37,170 bases of DNA from Candidatus Dormiibacterota bacterium (GTDB lineage Bacteria > Chloroflexota > Dormibacteria > Aeolococcales > Aeolococcaceae). The stretch covers positions 1 through 37,170 of the forward strand of contig DASXNK010000145.1 in assembly GCA_036495095.1 (NCBI GenBank). Reading direction: 5' to 3'. Positions 36,969 to 37,170 of this stretch are shown one piece after another. Made by a program: the position numbers and the translations under genes. The notes below the pieces were generated by a model. It saw nothing but the letters and a program-made list of their open reading frames with translations. It did not search any database and had not been told where the DNA came from. How positions within the stretch are numbered: the stretch's first letter is position 1; every line of letters begins with the position of its first letter.

Positions 36969-37170
36969 TCAGCCGGCGGCGACGTTGCCCGCGGACACGA
37001 CCGCGGTGCCGACCTGCGCCGGTCCGATGATGGTGGGGCCGATCACCGCGGCCACCTGTCCGAGGCTGGGGCCGATGAACACGAGCCCGCCGCCCTGACA
37101 GACCTTGTTCTCGGTCCCGGCGGTCGCGCCCTGCCCCTCCGCGCTGTGATTGCTGCAGGCGTCGGGACCA
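36969..37170 (-). CDS. GP-rich secreted-type protein (5' end outside window)
   Basis: The C-terminal 66 residues of a minus-strand frame open to the right edge. [22 protein letters not shown] recalls the [11 protein letters not shown] stretch of the neighbour, and two cysteines (ACSNHS, KVCQGG) could pair outside the cell. The signal peptide, if any, lies beyond the edge. Confidence 0.6.
   Translation of the reverse strand, partial: GPDACSNHSAEGQGATAGTENKVCQGGGLVFIGPSLGQVAAVIGPTIIGPAQVGTAVVSAGNVAAG

Overview
This is a high-GC (roughly 70%) bacterial chromosomal segment. It has no rRNA, tRNA, CRISPR array, insertion sequence or phage gene that I can see. The gene styles suggest a soil-type Terrabacterium such as Dormibacterota, Chloroflexota or Actinomycetota: a fused response-regulator/thioredoxin reductase, PucR and LuxR regulators, a CU044_2847/Trypco1-type protein, and GTG/TTG starts. 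The phylum is an inference from gene content and is not proven.

Left part (1-20 kb) is a protein-quality and redox-stress island. A KimA-like APC transporter runs in from the left edge and overlaps a collapsed glucose-6-phosphate dehydrogenase relic. A DHA2 drug-efflux MFS gene runs antisense into that relic. Divergent from the MFS gene, and reading rightward, are thioredoxin-2, Hsp20 and Lon. Facing them is a leftward block ftsH-dnaK-grpE-clpB that looks like one operon, without dnaJ. Next come a secreted glycosidase-like protein, a BON-domain protein, a short HdeD-like membrane protein, a truncated RibD/DHFR relic, a ferritin-like protein translationally coupled to a fused response-regulator/thioredoxin-reductase, a Trypco1-like protein and a small hypothetical. 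Six copies of a 15-bp palindrome, consensus GTGAACCNGGTTCAC, lie in the gaps of this island, including ahead of the ftsH-dnaK-grpE-clpB block. I find no CIRCE or HAIR element, so this motif is my best candidate for a stress-regulon control site.

Right part (20-34.5 kb) is a regulator and small-protein region. It holds a PucR regulator, a secreted trypsin-like protease coupled to an Ala/Ser/Gly-rich exported protein, a Gly-rich repeat protein, four LuxR-HTH proteins of different architecture, a DUF4118 histidine kinase and a lone receiver domain. It also holds a tandemly duplicated two-gene cassette of tiny unknown proteins and other small ORFs. Four leftward promoter-like elements share the core CTGTCGATGACG and lie upstream of four of these transcription units. 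One unknown domain occurs both fused to a LuxR HTH (25783-26538) and as a stand-alone gene next to a kinase/LuxR hybrid (32693-33058), which suggests a functional link.

Right end (34.5-37.2 kb) has a long family I CoA-transferase and two small secreted proteins, the last cut by the window edge.

All calls come from reading the sequence and from family knowledge. No database search was run.
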